A DNA stretch of 64,000 nucleotides, taken from positions 7,466,464 to 7,530,463 of the forward strand of contig NC_039511.1 of NCBI RefSeq assembly GCF_003672135.1, in the 5' to 3' direction. The translations under genes were made by a program, and so were the position numbers. The DNA is from Ooceraea biroi (Eukaryota; Arthropoda; Insecta; Hymenoptera; Formicidae). The notes under the pieces were generated by a model, which saw nothing but the letters and a program-made list of their open reading frames with translations, was not told the DNA's origin and did not search any database. Within the stretch, counting starts at the first letter, position 1. Each line of letters starts with the position of its first letter. Shown here in pieces: positions 41,142 to 51,678 of this stretch.

Positions 41142-43458
41142 CAGGGTGGGGAAAAATTATTGGTCAAGCTTTCGCCAGTCGATTCTACTCGTCGAGATCG
41201 CCAACATTGCATCATAAACATGGTGCCGCAAAATTAACTTTCAAGGTCATTTTCAATGTCAAATTTTTTTATTGGCTTAGTCGATTCTACTCGTCGAGCT
41301 GAACAAAAGTCTCAAAGGGACCATATGCCGAAAATCAACATTTCATAGAGAAATCTTCGTTTGAAGTTGTTAGAAGCCAAAAAATTTCGTAAAATTAATT
41401 GTGATGAATGTAAAATCTGCTTAATATACTCTTAACGCTACCCAGGAACAACGAAGTGGGCGTGGTAGATTTTTGTTCCCTTCGGGGTATCTTGGTACCC
41501 AGTAACATTTCAACGGCTGTTGGTTCCTTGAAGCAACCGGTCATTTGCCTCGGAGAGGAATAATATATCACTCCATAAGACATTCGTTACTTGTGCTTAA
41601 GAAGCTTTCCATCCATATCCAGACCTTTTTCGTGATTATTAGAAGACCGCCGCTGATCTTGAATCAATTTTCAGTGTAAAATTAAAAAAAATTGTTTAAA
41701 TTTGTTATCAAATTTTTTCTAAGAATAACGTTGCTGTAGCATGCCTCGACGTGGTGGCCGTGGTGGTCGTGATCAGGCGCTTCGGGATGGGCGTGACCAA
41801 CGTCTAATGCTTCAAGCAATTGATCGTGCTCATGGTAATTACACACGAGCACGAGCTCTTTATGCTAGTTGGTTGCGACGCCAAGCTAATGGCAGCCAAT
41901 TACGTCCAGGGTCCGTGCCTGATCGTCGAGAATTTCAACGACTCGATGAACGATTACATGATCAGGAGCAAATGAATTTTGCAGGTGCTGGCCACCGTAG
42001 GGCAGGTCGTCCTCGTGTGTCTTGGAGAATTGAGGAACGTGTGATTGCTCTAGCTCGAACTTATCCTGTCATGGGATCACGACGCATAAGCACGCGAGTA
42101 GGGGTTGATCATAAAACAGTCTTGCGCATTCTCCGTGAGGAAGGCCTACGACTCTACAAAGTGCAGGTAGTGCATGAGTTACGACCTGATGATCGCACAG
42201 CTCGTCTTCGTTTTTGTCGGTGGATGCTTCGCAAGATCCGAAGATATCGGCACTTTCTGAAAAATATAGTGTTCACTGATGAATCCAGTTTTTCCAGCAC
42301 TTCCATTTTGAACCGGCAAAATGTTCGCATCTGGCGCAGACGCAATCCACACGTAATGGTCCAAAGAGTTCAGCAGGGCCGTTTTTCAGTCAATGTTTGG
42401 GCAGGGATACTCGGGAATGATTATATTGCTCCTGTGTTTCTCTCAAACCGATTGTCAAGCGTTGAGTATTTGCGGTTTCTACGTCATACTCTCCTGAATC
42501 GACTGCAACGTATGATTCCGAGGAATGCCCGTAATCGAATTTTTTTTAGGCATGACGGTGCTCCACCGCATTTCGGCAGGCAAGTCCGCGCTTTTTTACA
42601 ACGAGTTTTTGGAACTCGATGGATCGGTCGTAATCCTGCGCCACACTTATGGCCCGCCCGTTCACCTGACCTGAACCCTCTGGACTTTTATTTCTGGGGA
42701 GCTCTGAAAGCCATTGTTTATGGGTCAAGCAGGGCTTTAAGGACAGCTCAGGATTTACGAGATCGCATTGAAGAGGCGGTTGCTACTTTAGCACGAAATC
42801 GAGCTGTGCTCCGTAGAGTGCGAGATAATTTGGTGGAGAGACTTCAAGCTTGCATTGATAACGGTGGTGGTCACATTGAAGCTGGCAGACAAGCACAACT
42901 GCTCAGAGCTATTGGGGCCGATGGGTCAGTTCTGTTTGTTCGTAGGTAGCGTCGACGACGATAAAGTGAGAGGCAAGGGGAACTCACTGTAATCAAGTCA
43001 CCCCGAAGAGAACAAAAATCTACCACGTCCACGTCGTTGTTCCTGGGTAGCGCTAAGAGTAGATTAAGCAGATTTTTTGACCTTGAAAACGAATTTTTCA
43101 GGGTCATTTTTGGAGAGTAATTTTTGCTAATCATGATCAGGATATTCAGAACATGATTTTAAGAACTTTATAAGCATCAGATTTATTTTCTGACTTCATA
43201 AAAATCGATTTTTTTGAAATTTCAGGCAAAAAAACTTCAAACAAAGATTTCTCTATGAAATATTGATTTTCGGCATATAGTCCCTTTGAGACTTTTGTTC
43301 AGCTCGACGAGTAAAATCGACTAAGCCAATAAAAAATTTGACATTGAAAATGACCTTGAAAGTTAATTTTGCGGCACCATGTTTATGATGCAATGTTGGC
43401 GATCTCGACGAGTAGAATCGACTAGCGAAAGCTTGACCAATAATTTTTCCCCACCCTG
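41142..43458 (+). mobile_element. DD41D-type Tc1-like element, apparently complete
   Basis: Inverted ends CAGGGTGGGGAAAAATTATT with about 220 bp of arm, a second inverted block further in (CCCAGGAACAACG), and TA on both sides (41140-41141, 43459-43460). The transposase is intact. It inserted into the Harbinger and lies where the 3' exons of the Harbinger transposase should be. Confidence 0.92.
41741..42949 (+). CDS. Intact DD41D-type transposase
   Basis: 402 residues from ATG 41741. The N-terminus is Arg/Gly-rich, followed by two helix-turn-helix regions (RRISTRVGVDHKTVLRILRE). The catalytic aspartates are in FTDESSF, RHDGAPPHF and SPDLNPLDFYFWG, with about 42 residues between the second and third. 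It would cut and rejoin element ends at TA sites. With complete ends and no break it is a candidate active transposon. Confidence 0.92.
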   Translation: MPRRGGRGGRDQALRDGRDQRLMLQAIDRAHGNYTRARALYASWLRRQANGSQLRPGSVPDRREFQRLDERLHDQEQMNFAGAGHRRAGRPRVSWRIEERVIALARTYPVMGSRRISTRVGVDHKTVLRILREEGLRLYKVQVVHELRPDDRTARLRFCRWMLRKIRRYRHFLKNIVFTDESSFSSTSILNRQNVRIWRRRNPHVMVQRVQQGRFSVNVWAGILGNDYIAPVFLSNRLSSVEYLRFLRHTLLNRLQRMIPRNARNRIFFRHDGAPPHFGRQVRAFLQRVFGTRWIGRNPAPHLWPARSPDLNPLDFYFWGALKAIVYGSSRALRTAQDLRDRIEEAVATLARNRAVLRRVRDNLVERLQACIDNGGGHIEAGRQAQLLRAIGADGSVLFVRR

Positions 43459-44935
43459 TACAACAGTTTACTAATTATTTAACTAAAATACATCAAACTC
43501 TGTAAAATATATTTACTATCTTTTAATACAAAAAAACAATAGATAACATTTTTATTCTTACTTGTAAGTGTACAGAAAATCTGCCTTTTCTGTTTATATA
43601 ACTATTTGCGTCTTCTGTTGGCCGAAGAATGTTTATGTGCGTTCCATCAATAATGCCTAGCACTTTAGAAAATCCATATAATGTCTGAATGTTTGTCCAA
43701 GTGTTTTCAGCTTCTTCATAGGTAGGCCATTTAATAAACTGATTACGTATACTATATATTGCTCGTACTACTCTTTTCGTACTAAACCATGCAGTTGATT
43801 TAGACACATCAAATCGTTCACTTATGGAGCAAAACGAATCTGGTGTTGTTAAGACGTAAATAGTAATTAATATTTGCTTTACATCAAGTTGTTCTCTTCC
43901 TTTGAATGGATTATTATCCACTTTTGGTCCAATTAAATATACCAAAAACTGAAAGGTATTACGTTCCATTCTGTCATAAAAGATTATTATTAGTAACACA
44001 TATTAACAAATACTTTATAATAATGTATGCAATATTGTTATAAATAAATTTGTATAAATATATATAACCCACATAGAAATTAGCATCCAGTGGATGTCCA
44101 TGAAACCTCCATAGCTCCATGGGACATCTATCTCCACGATAGACGTCAGATGGACGTCTATTAGAGATCCATGATACCTCCATAGCTCCATGGGATATAC
44201 AGGGTGGGGCAGTTAAGGTGTTACAGACTTATATCTCGGAAACGAAGCATTTTAGAGAAAAATGTTTCAGACAAAAGTTGCAGGGTTGGAAGGGGGCCAC
44301 TCAGTGGAGGTAACAGAGTGGTCATTCGTGGTCATTTTCAAGGTCATTTAAAGGTCAAGTCCAATTTTTTAAACAGAAACCCATACTTTTTATTGCAGAT
44401 TCTGATTCTCCGTCGAAAAGTAAGTAACTTTTGTTGGAAACATTTTTTTCTTAAATGCCCTCCTCATCCCGAAAACACAGGTTCAACCTTTGGTGGACCA
44501 ATGATAATAACTCGCTTTATAACGGACACTGAAGTTTTTTTTTAGTATTTTACTGTTTACCGTCAGCATTAGCGTTACCCAGTGTGCACCACGTGGAGGT
44601 TGCTGATCGGATTTGTACACCTTGTGGCCCTGAAAAGGGCCAATACGCGACGGGTGTGCCTAATTGTTCGCTGGGCGTGGTATCGTAGCCGCGGTCGTGT
44701 ACACCTGCCCAATCGCTTCGTGATATCCGCAAATTCTGGGAAGGTGTGTGGACTGAGAATGGATCGGCCGGTAAAGTAGAACGATGCGGAGGGTGCATCG
44801 TTACAAAATGAAATAAATCACGCGTCTTAAACCCGAAAACCAATCCTAATATGGATGTAGCAGGCAATGGATTATTTTGGGGTACTTGATTTCCCCTTGC
44901 CTCTCACGTTTACGGTACATTTTCATCAGAATTCT

Positions 44936-46000
44936 TCAATTCAATAGATGTTCAAACTGTTTACCTTCTTGTTGTAAACACAGTTGCAACCTTGTTTGAA
45001 ACGCTCGACGAACTTTTGCCAATTGTTCTACCGTAATTTCATAACAAGCTTGTCGGATTCTGCATTTCATATCTTCGCTTGTCGTTGGAGCAGTTGCCAT
45101 TACTCGACTTTTAATAAAACCCCATAAAAAAAAATCAAGTGGCGTTAAATCTGGAGAACGAGGAGGCCAGTGTACTGTACCCCCTCGTCCTATCCACTTC
45201 TCAGGAAATATCTCGTTCATTTTCAACCGAGAAATCCGTGCATAATGAGCTGGTGCTCCATCGTGTTGCATCCACATGTTTATGCGTATACCTATTGGTA
45301 CGTTCTCTAATAGTTGCGGAAGTATGTTCTCTAGAAAATCACTGTATACTTCGCCATTCAAAGGTGTTTCAAAAAAATGTGGTCCGATAATATGATCACC
45401 TACAATACCACACCAGACATTGAGAGACCAAGGGCGTTGAAAAGGAATAGTTCGTATCCAATGAGGATTTTCTATCGCCCAATAGTGCATGTTGTGTCTG
45501 TTCACTTGTCCATTATTACTAAAATTAGCTTCATCGGTGAATAGGATACGCGAAAGCAAAGTTTGGTCTTCGTTCAACATGCGTAACATAATGTTGCAAA
45601 AATTAATCCGACTTACGAAATCAGGTTGTTCTAAATTTTGGTGCAAGTGAATGTGATATGGATGCAATTTATTTTCATGTAAAATTCTCAATATTGACCT
45701 TCTACTAATTGCACATTCTGTTTCTAATTGCCTACAACTAATTGTAGGATTCAATTGAACAGCAGCGAGTATGTTCACTGTATTTTCATCATTAGTAGCT
45801 GTTTTTCTGCGTGTTCTTTTTTTCCCCTTTATTGTGCCATACCTAATAAAACGTTCGGAAAGCCGTTTAAATGCCATATGCGATTTTTTTTCGCGATGAG
45901 GATAACGTTCATCATACATGTTTGCTGCTTGGCGATAGTTCCTTCTACACTCTCCTAATACAATGAACATATCGAAATATTCCTGATACGGCCGATCCAT
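44936..46000 (-). CDS. Intact DD41D transposase, left arm
   Basis: 354 residues from ATG 46000, identical to the right-arm copy. A helix-turn-helix region (ISCRQLETECAISRRSILRI) is followed by catalytic aspartates in FTDEANF, QHDGAPAH and SPDLTPLDFFLWG. There are 41 residues between the second and the aspartate of PLDFF, the spacing that defines the DD41D group. Start codons of the two copies face each other across 261 bp, so a shared bidirectional promoter is likely. Confidence 0.95.
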   Translation of the reverse strand: MDRPYQEYFDMFIVLGECRRNYRQAANMYDERYPHREKKSHMAFKRLSERFIRYGTIKGKKRTRRKTATNDENTVNILAAVQLNPTISCRQLETECAISRRSILRILHENKLHPYHIHLHQNLEQPDFVSRINFCNIMLRMLNEDQTLLSRILFTDEANFSNNGQVNRHNMHYWAIENPHWIRTIPFQRPWSLNVWCGIVGDHIIGPHFFETPLNGEVYSDFLENILPQLLENVPIGIRINMWMQHDGAPAHYARISRLKMNEIFPEKWIGRGGTVHWPPRSPDLTPLDFFLWGFIKSRVMATAPTTSEDMKCRIRQACYEITVEQLAKVRRAFQTRLQLCLQQEGKQFEHLLN

Positions 46001-46261
46001 TACGATAATGATCCTTAGTGCTCGTAATCAGAGTTGTCAGAATGAGGACGCGACTCGCCCGAAGTATCAGATGCCTCGTCGATTTCCCAATCTGCGACGC
46101 ATCTCTTCGTGCCCAACTTCGGCAGTAGACTCGAGTTACTCCGAGAGTTAGGGCAAAGTGAGATCGGCAGACTGGGAAATCGACGAGGCATCTGATACTT
46201 CGGGCGAGTCGCGTCCTCATTCTGACAACTCTGATTACGAGCACTAAGGATCATTATCGTA

Positions 46262-47326
46262 ATGGATCGGCCGTATCAGGAATATTTCGATATGTTCATT
46301 GTATTAGGAGAGTGTAGAAGGAACTATCGCCAAGCAGCAAACATGTATGATGAACGTTATCCTCATCGCGAAAAAAAATCGCATATGGCATTTAAACGGC
46401 TTTCCGAACGTTTTATTAGGTATGGCACAATAAAGGGGAAAAAAAGAACACGCAGAAAAACAGCTACTAATGATGAAAATACAGTGAACATACTCGCTGC
46501 TGTTCAATTGAATCCTACAATTAGTTGTAGGCAATTAGAAACAGAATGTGCAATTAGTAGAAGGTCAATATTGAGAATTTTACATGAAAATAAATTGCAT
46601 CCATATCACATTCACTTGCACCAAAATTTAGAACAACCTGATTTCGTAAGTCGGATTAATTTTTGCAACATTATGTTACGCATGTTGAACGAAGACCAAA
46701 CTTTGCTTTCGCGTATCCTATTCACCGATGAAGCTAATTTTAGTAATAATGGACAAGTGAACAGACACAACATGCACTATTGGGCGATAGAAAATCCTCA
46801 TTGGATACGAACTATTCCTTTTCAACGCCCTTGGTCTCTCAATGTCTGGTGTGGTATTGTAGGTGATCATATTATCGGACCACATTTTTTTGAAACACCT
46901 TTGAATGGCGAAGTATACAGTGATTTTCTAGAGAACATACTTCCGCAACTATTAGAGAACGTACCAATAGGTATACGCATAAACATGTGGATGCAACACG
47001 ATGGAGCACCAGCTCATTATGCACGGATTTCTCGGTTGAAAATGAACGAGATATTTCCTGAGAAGTGGATAGGACGAGGGGGTACAGTACACTGGCCTCC
47101 TCGTTCTCCAGATTTAACGCCACTTGATTTTTTTTTATGGGGTTTTATTAAAAGTCGAGTAATGGCAACTGCTCCAACGACAAGCGAAGATATGAAATGC
47201 AGAATCCGACAAGCTTGTTATGAAATTACGGTAGAACAATTGGCAAAAGTTCGTCGAGCGTTTCAAACAAGGTTGCAACTGTGTTTACAACAAGAAGGTA
47301 AACAGTTTGAACATCTATTGAATTGA
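46262..47326 (+). CDS. Intact DD41D transposase, right arm
   Basis: Identical in protein sequence to the left-arm copy and transcribed away from it. Perfect identity implies a recent origin of the dimer, recent gene conversion, or an assembly artefact. The region 3' of the gene shares GTGAGAGGCAAGGGGAA with the corresponding region of the 41142-43458 element, a sign that the two families are related. Confidence 0.95.
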   Translation: MDRPYQEYFDMFIVLGECRRNYRQAANMYDERYPHREKKSHMAFKRLSERFIRYGTIKGKKRTRRKTATNDENTVNILAAVQLNPTISCRQLETECAISRRSILRILHENKLHPYHIHLHQNLEQPDFVSRINFCNIMLRMLNEDQTLLSRILFTDEANFSNNGQVNRHNMHYWAIENPHWIRTIPFQRPWSLNVWCGIVGDHIIGPHFFETPLNGEVYSDFLENILPQLLENVPIGIRINMWMQHDGAPAHYARISRLKMNEIFPEKWIGRGGTVHWPPRSPDLTPLDFFLWGFIKSRVMATAPTTSEDMKCRIRQACYEITVEQLAKVRRAFQTRLQLCLQQEGKQFEHLLN

Positions 47327-47620
47327 AGAATTCTGATGAAAATGTACCGTAAACGTGAGAGGCAAGGGGAAATCAAGTACCCCAAAATAATCCATTGCCT
47401 GCTACATCCATATTAGGATTGGTTTTCGGGTTTAAGACGCGTGATTTATTTCATTTTGTAACGATGCACCCTCCGCATCGTTCTACTTTACCGGCCGATC
47501 CATTCTCAGTCCACACACCTTCCCAGAATTTGCGGATATCACGAAGCGATTGGGCAGGTGTACACGACCGCGGCTACGATACCACGCCCAGCGAACAATT
47601 AGGCACACCCGTCGCGTATT

Positions 47621-47636
47621 GGCCCTTTTCAGGGCC
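47621..47636 (+). other. Histone-type 3' stem-loop (second copy 44626-44641, minus)
   Basis: GGCCCTTTTCAGGGCC followed by ACAAGG matches the consensus of the replication-dependent histone mRNA stem-loop exactly. It lies between the transposase stop and the terminal repeat in each arm. No histone coding sequence was recognised next to it. It could be a captured histone 3' end, or chance. Confidence 0.45.
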
Positions 47637-48495
47637 ACAAGGTGTACAAATCCGATCAGCAACCTCCACGTGGTGCACACTGGGTAACGCTAATGCTGAC
47701 GGTAAACAGTAAAATACTAAAAAAAAACTTCAGTGTCCGTTATAAAGCGAGTTATTATCATTGGTCCACCAAAGGTTGAACCTGTGTTTTCGGGATGAGG
47801 AGGGCATTTAAGAAAAAAATGTTTCCAACAAAAGTTACTTACTTTTCGACGGAGAATCAGAATCTGCAATAAAAAGTATGGGTTTCTGTTTAAAAAATTG
47901 GACTTGACCTTTAAATGACCTTGAAAATGACCACGAATGACCACTCTGTTACCTCCACTGAGTGGCCCCCTTCCAACCCTGCAACTTTTGTCTGAAACAT
48001 TTTTCTCTAAAATGCTTCGTTTCCGAGATATAAGTCTGTAACACCTTAACTGCCCCACCCTGTATATCTCCATGGTGGAAGTCAGATAGACGTCCATTAG
48101 AGGTCCATCCTATCTCCATAATAGATGTCCTCTACAAATCCACTGCAGATATCCATTAGACATCCATTATGGATGTATAATAGATTTATTAAACATATAG
48201 AGTATTTCCAATAAACTAATATTTAAGTTTCATTATTAATTACAATTTTTCAGCTAATTTTGTTTAACATTTAGAAATTCACAATATTATAGAATTTATT
48301 TTTAATTATTAATAATATATGTATATAATTGAAGTTATTCTTACATAAATTTACATCCACCGAAAATCTGTAATGGACGTCCATTAGACGTATGTCATGG
48401 AGATTCGGAACATCCAGTAGAGATCCACTAGACATCCATTAGACAGCTACTAGAAATCCATAGTTCCGCCTTGCACGTCCAGTGGATCTGCATTA

Positions 48496-48643
48496 AGGTA
48501 GGAGCACAAACTTTTGCATAAGCGCATAAACAGATGCATAAGGAATTTGATTGGTCCATTTCCTTGTGCACATGCTTATAGACCAATCAAATTTCTTATG
48601 CATCTTTTTATACGCTTATGCAAAAGTCTGTGTTCCTGCCTTT
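48496..48643. mobile_element. Foldback MITE, CTTTTGCATAAGCG arms
   Basis: AGGTAGGAGCACAAACTTTT and the inverted end (AAAGTCTGTGTTCCTGCCTT) enclose ATTTGATTGGTC in both arms. It is inserted in the satellite. Confidence 0.8.
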
Positions 48644-48667
48644 AGACGACTTTAAAGACGTCTATTA

Positions 48668-48806
48668 GGCCGGATCTACAATAGGTGTAGTAAGCTTTAA
48701 GCCGTAAGAAATTAACCAATCTCAGTGGAATATGAGGAGAAAGATCGACTGTGATTGGTCAATTTCTTACGGCTTGAGACTTACTACACCTGTTGTAGAT
48801 CCGGAC
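48668..48806. mobile_element. Foldback MITE with TTA target duplication
   Basis: The ends GGCCGGATCTACAA and TTGTAGATCCGGAC are flanked by TTA on both sides (48665-48667, 48807-48809), compatible with a Harbinger-type MITE. The arms continue through GGTGTAGTAAG and CCGTAAGAAATT. Confidence 0.85.
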
Positions 48807-49146
48807 TTAGACGTACCGTGGATCATTAATAGAAGATTCACGGAACCTCGGTGGACGATAAATGTACGTCCCATGGACCATTAATGGAAGAGTTCATAGA
48901 GCCTCGATGGACTAACCGACGTTTCGTGGCATCGAGGCTACATGAAGCTTCCATTAATGATCCACGGAACGTCTAATAGACGTCCACCGATGTTCCATGA
49001 ACCGTCCATAAATTATCCACGGATCGTCGGTTAGTCGTCTATCGAGGCTCCATGAAGCTTCCATTAATGATCCACGGAACGTCTAATAGACGTCCATCGA
49101 TGCTCCATGAACCATCCATTAATGATCCATGGAACGTCGGTTAGTC

Positions 49147-49920
49147 CCCAGGCAGCACATGTTAGTCTAATATATGTTTCTTAGACGTATCTAATGTCTA
49201 AGAAACATAAAGTACCATTTAAGAAACGGTTTAAATAGAAACCGTTTTTAGACTTAAATTTTAAAAACGTATTTTTCACGTTTCCACAGAAACGAAAAAT
49301 GTGTTTTATTAAATTGATTCAAAATTATATAATTAATATAGAAAAAAATAGTAATTTCTACTTAATTTGCGAGTATTAATTATTTTTACATCATACGTTT
49401 CAATGTACTCGATTATGGAACAAGAGACAAAAATCAACATAAGTGTGTGTGTGAGATTCCCGCCTCTGATTCACCAAGCGACCGATAGATGGCCAGGTCA
49501 GGCGTGACGTTCTCGCAAGAAACATTTGCGTTATCACCTTATAAATAACCATCCGGAAAACCGATCCAGTACTCTTTTTTTCTTCTTTTCTTTTGAAATC
49601 ATTATTGCTTGAAGTGATATCTCATTCCAAAAGAGTGAGATTTCACTACACGAAATTTAGAGAGTAATTCATAAAATATAAAAATCTAGTTTTTTACAAA
49701 AATGTGATTTAACTCTGTCTATCTTCGAGGCACTGATATATAGAATTGATAAATATTTTTCTGATGGTTTCTGAAACGTTTTTTTCCCGAAAAAGAAACG
49801 TTTCTCTTAACGTTTTTTCGTTGGACATTTTTCTCCTAAATAAACGTTTCAATAAATTGGTTATGAAACGTTACGTTAAAACGTTTATAACGGCTTTGAA
49901 ACCAATGTGTGCTGCCTGGG
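49147..49920. mobile_element. 774-bp element with CCCAGGCAGCACA ends
   Basis: Inverted ends CCCAGGCAGCACAT and TGTGCTGCCTGGG, with repeated AGAAAC(G/A)T and AAACGTTT words inside. It interrupts one satellite unit. No coding capacity. Confidence 0.75.
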
Positions 49921-50659
49921 TCGTCCTTCGAGGCTCCATGAAGCTTCCATTAATGATCCACGGAACGTCGGTTAGTCGTCCACCGAGGCTCCGTGAACCC
50001 TCTATTAATGATCCACAAAACATCCAATCGACGTCCCATGGACGTCTGTGAAGATGTCTAATGGAGGTCTATTGGACGTGCGCAAAGCGGAACTATGGAT
50101 TTCTAGTGGCTGTCAATTGGATGTCTAAAGGACGTCCACTGGATGGTCTGAACCTCCATGACAGACGTCCATTGGACGTCCAATGGAGGTTTTCGTTTTA
50201 TGTGGGAATATATAGTGTATATATACTAACCTAAAATGTGATTTAAATTCAATATCTGTGTATAATGCAACAACATGCTCCATATAATTTCTAATTTTTG
50301 GCACTCTTCTTTCATTTCTGTTATTATTTATAATAATATTTCATAACTCTTCATTGTCATCACTGTCACTCGAAGAAGCACTAGAAGAAGATTCGAAAAT
50401 AATATTGTCAAGTAACATATATTCTTCCATTATTATTGCTAATCACTTTTTATTCTATTAGCCTAATCTAACCAAAAGAACCAATTAAATATCCAAGTTT
50501 TATTTAAAACTTATCCTTCGGATTATTTGGGATCACTTCGGCAGTTTGGCTATTTACTGGCTTTACTGGCGGAAGAAACGAAACGCAGCACCAGTAATTT
50601 TCACTGCTGCCAACTGTATTGCTTTTACTGGCAGTAACCAAACCTATTTTCGAACACAC

Positions 50660-50940
50660 TAACGGTAGTGTCTTGCGCCAAGTATACGCGCAGCGAGACT
50701 GCACCGTGACTCTTTTACGCGAAGCGACGCTTTCGCAGACACTCAGATTATTAGATCTCAATAACCGCTGAACGGATAAACTTCTAAGTAGGCTCAATGG
50801 ATAGCTTGGGGTCGAATTATATAATAAAAGTGTTTTTATTTTTCTTGTACGTGCCCTACGAGCGGAGATATGGCGATGCAAAATCTGAAATTTTCCAATT
50901 TCATTTAAGAAACGTCGTCGTCATCATCATTTGTACAGTC
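50660..50940. mobile_element. Element E2, left part (continues 61659-61720)
   Basis: Beginning at the Harbinger right end, CGGTAGTGTCTTGCGCCAAG matches E1 near 37345-37363 in inverted orientation, and similarity continues through ATTCGACCCCAAGCTATCCA. The match resumes after the P element at GAGATGGCAGCAGC (61684). E2 was thus split first or second by Harbinger and P. Confidence 0.7.
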
Positions 50941-50999
50941 ACAGATTAATAGACAGATAGCCAAACGCCCGGGTTAAGGCGAGACCAGCATTTCCATAC

Positions 51000-51678
51000 T
51001 TTGATTATCGACACACTTTGCCCCTTACCGACAGACTTTGCCCCTAGGAGCGAGTCCGAACTAAATATATCCGATTTTATCGACAGACTTTTCTCCTTGA
51101 AGTGATGTTTCAAGCGGCTCGAGATGCTGAGATTTTCTTTTTCGCCGGTTCTTAAACCGGCCTTTTGTGTACGTGCGTGTGCACTATTCTACTTTTAGTA
51201 TAAATACATATATGTACATATATATGTATATAATAGCGAGTTAAGCGTATCGAATAAAAATTATATTCTTAAGTAATATGTAATATTAATGTATGTAATA
51301 TTAATGTATATATGTAATATTAATAAGTAATATGTAATATTAATATGTTTTATATGAATTTTATTTTTTTATTCATGTGTCACTTACTAAATATGTTTTT
51401 CTAATGAAACATTGACGATTTTAATTAGCAAAATAATAACTTAAGGCATGCTTCAGGGTCCACTGCGGGAGGGTTAGTTCCCCTGGAGTTTGTTTATATT
51501 TTTTTTCGACGGGGATGCAGATGGAGGGTTCTTCGCTGAAGGCCAATTTAATAATATATTCATATACATATTCATGTGTCATCGCTTACTAAATGTTTTT
51601 CTAATAAAACATAAATGATTTTGACTTGCAACAATTTAAGGTGTGCTTCTTGCGAGAAACGATTCATATATATAGGTT
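51000..51678. other. P-element left internal region without gene
   Basis: It contains the repeated word CGACAGACTTTGCCCCT near 51010-51060, a palindrome CGCCGGTTCTTAAACCGG(C) near 51153, and AT-rich microsatellite (TAATATTAATGTATG) near 51270-51350. No coding frame was recognised. Confidence 0.45.

Larger units (their letters stand above)
44200..48062. mobile_element. Inverted dimer of a DD41D-type element (3.86-kb palindrome)
   Basis: Both outer ends read CAGGGTGGGGCAGTTAAGG and are flanked by TA (44198-44199, 48063-48064). The two arms (about 44200-46095 and 46167-48062) are inverted copies around a roughly 70-bp spacer centred at 46131. In the parts I compared I saw a single mismatch near the centre. 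Each arm has one outer terminal repeat and one complete transposase gene; the inner terminal repeats are missing. Confidence 0.93.
44068..50206. mobile_element. Satellite-bearing inverted-repeat element in the Harbinger intron
   Basis: The ends are CCCACATAGAAATTAGCATC and, inverted, CCCACATAAAACGAAAACCTC. Dense tandem units built on ATGGACGTCCATTAGACG occupy 44090-44199, 48065-48180, 48350-48500, 48810-49146 and 49921-50200. Everything else inside (palindromic pair, MITEs) is secondary insertion, so the native element appears to be almost only satellite. Confidence 0.65.
43562..50430 (-). pseudogene. Harbinger DDE transposase, broken and 3'-truncated
   Basis: Exon 1 (50231-50430, ATG 50430) is acidic and Ser-rich, has an in-frame TGA after NEEL, and continues NERRVPKIRNYMEHV to HFR. 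Exon 2 (43562-43970) begins in frame MERNTFQFLVYLIGPK and contains the first catalytic aspartate in VLGIIDGTHINILRP. It ends at a GTAAGA donor. The remaining catalytic residues should lie to the left, but only about 100 bp remain before the 41142-43458 element, so the 3' exons are lost. The intron between the two exons carries the 6-kb satellite element. Confidence 0.8.
39549..50659. mobile_element. PIF/Harbinger element, 11.1 kb with nested insertions
   Basis: Inverted ends of about 110 bp start G(G/T)GTGTTCGAAAATAGG and run through CAGCAGTGAAAATTA. TA flanks both ends (39547-39548, 50660-50661). It contains the two typical genes, a Myb-like protein (plus) and a DDE transposase (minus), converging on each other. 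A DD41D-type element lies between them and a satellite element lies in the transposase intron. A related sequence at 37355-37375 is the uninterrupted target. Confidence 0.88.

Noticed and set aside
44550..44867. Histone coding gene next to the stem-loop
   Set aside because: No histone peptide could be read on either strand within several hundred bases.
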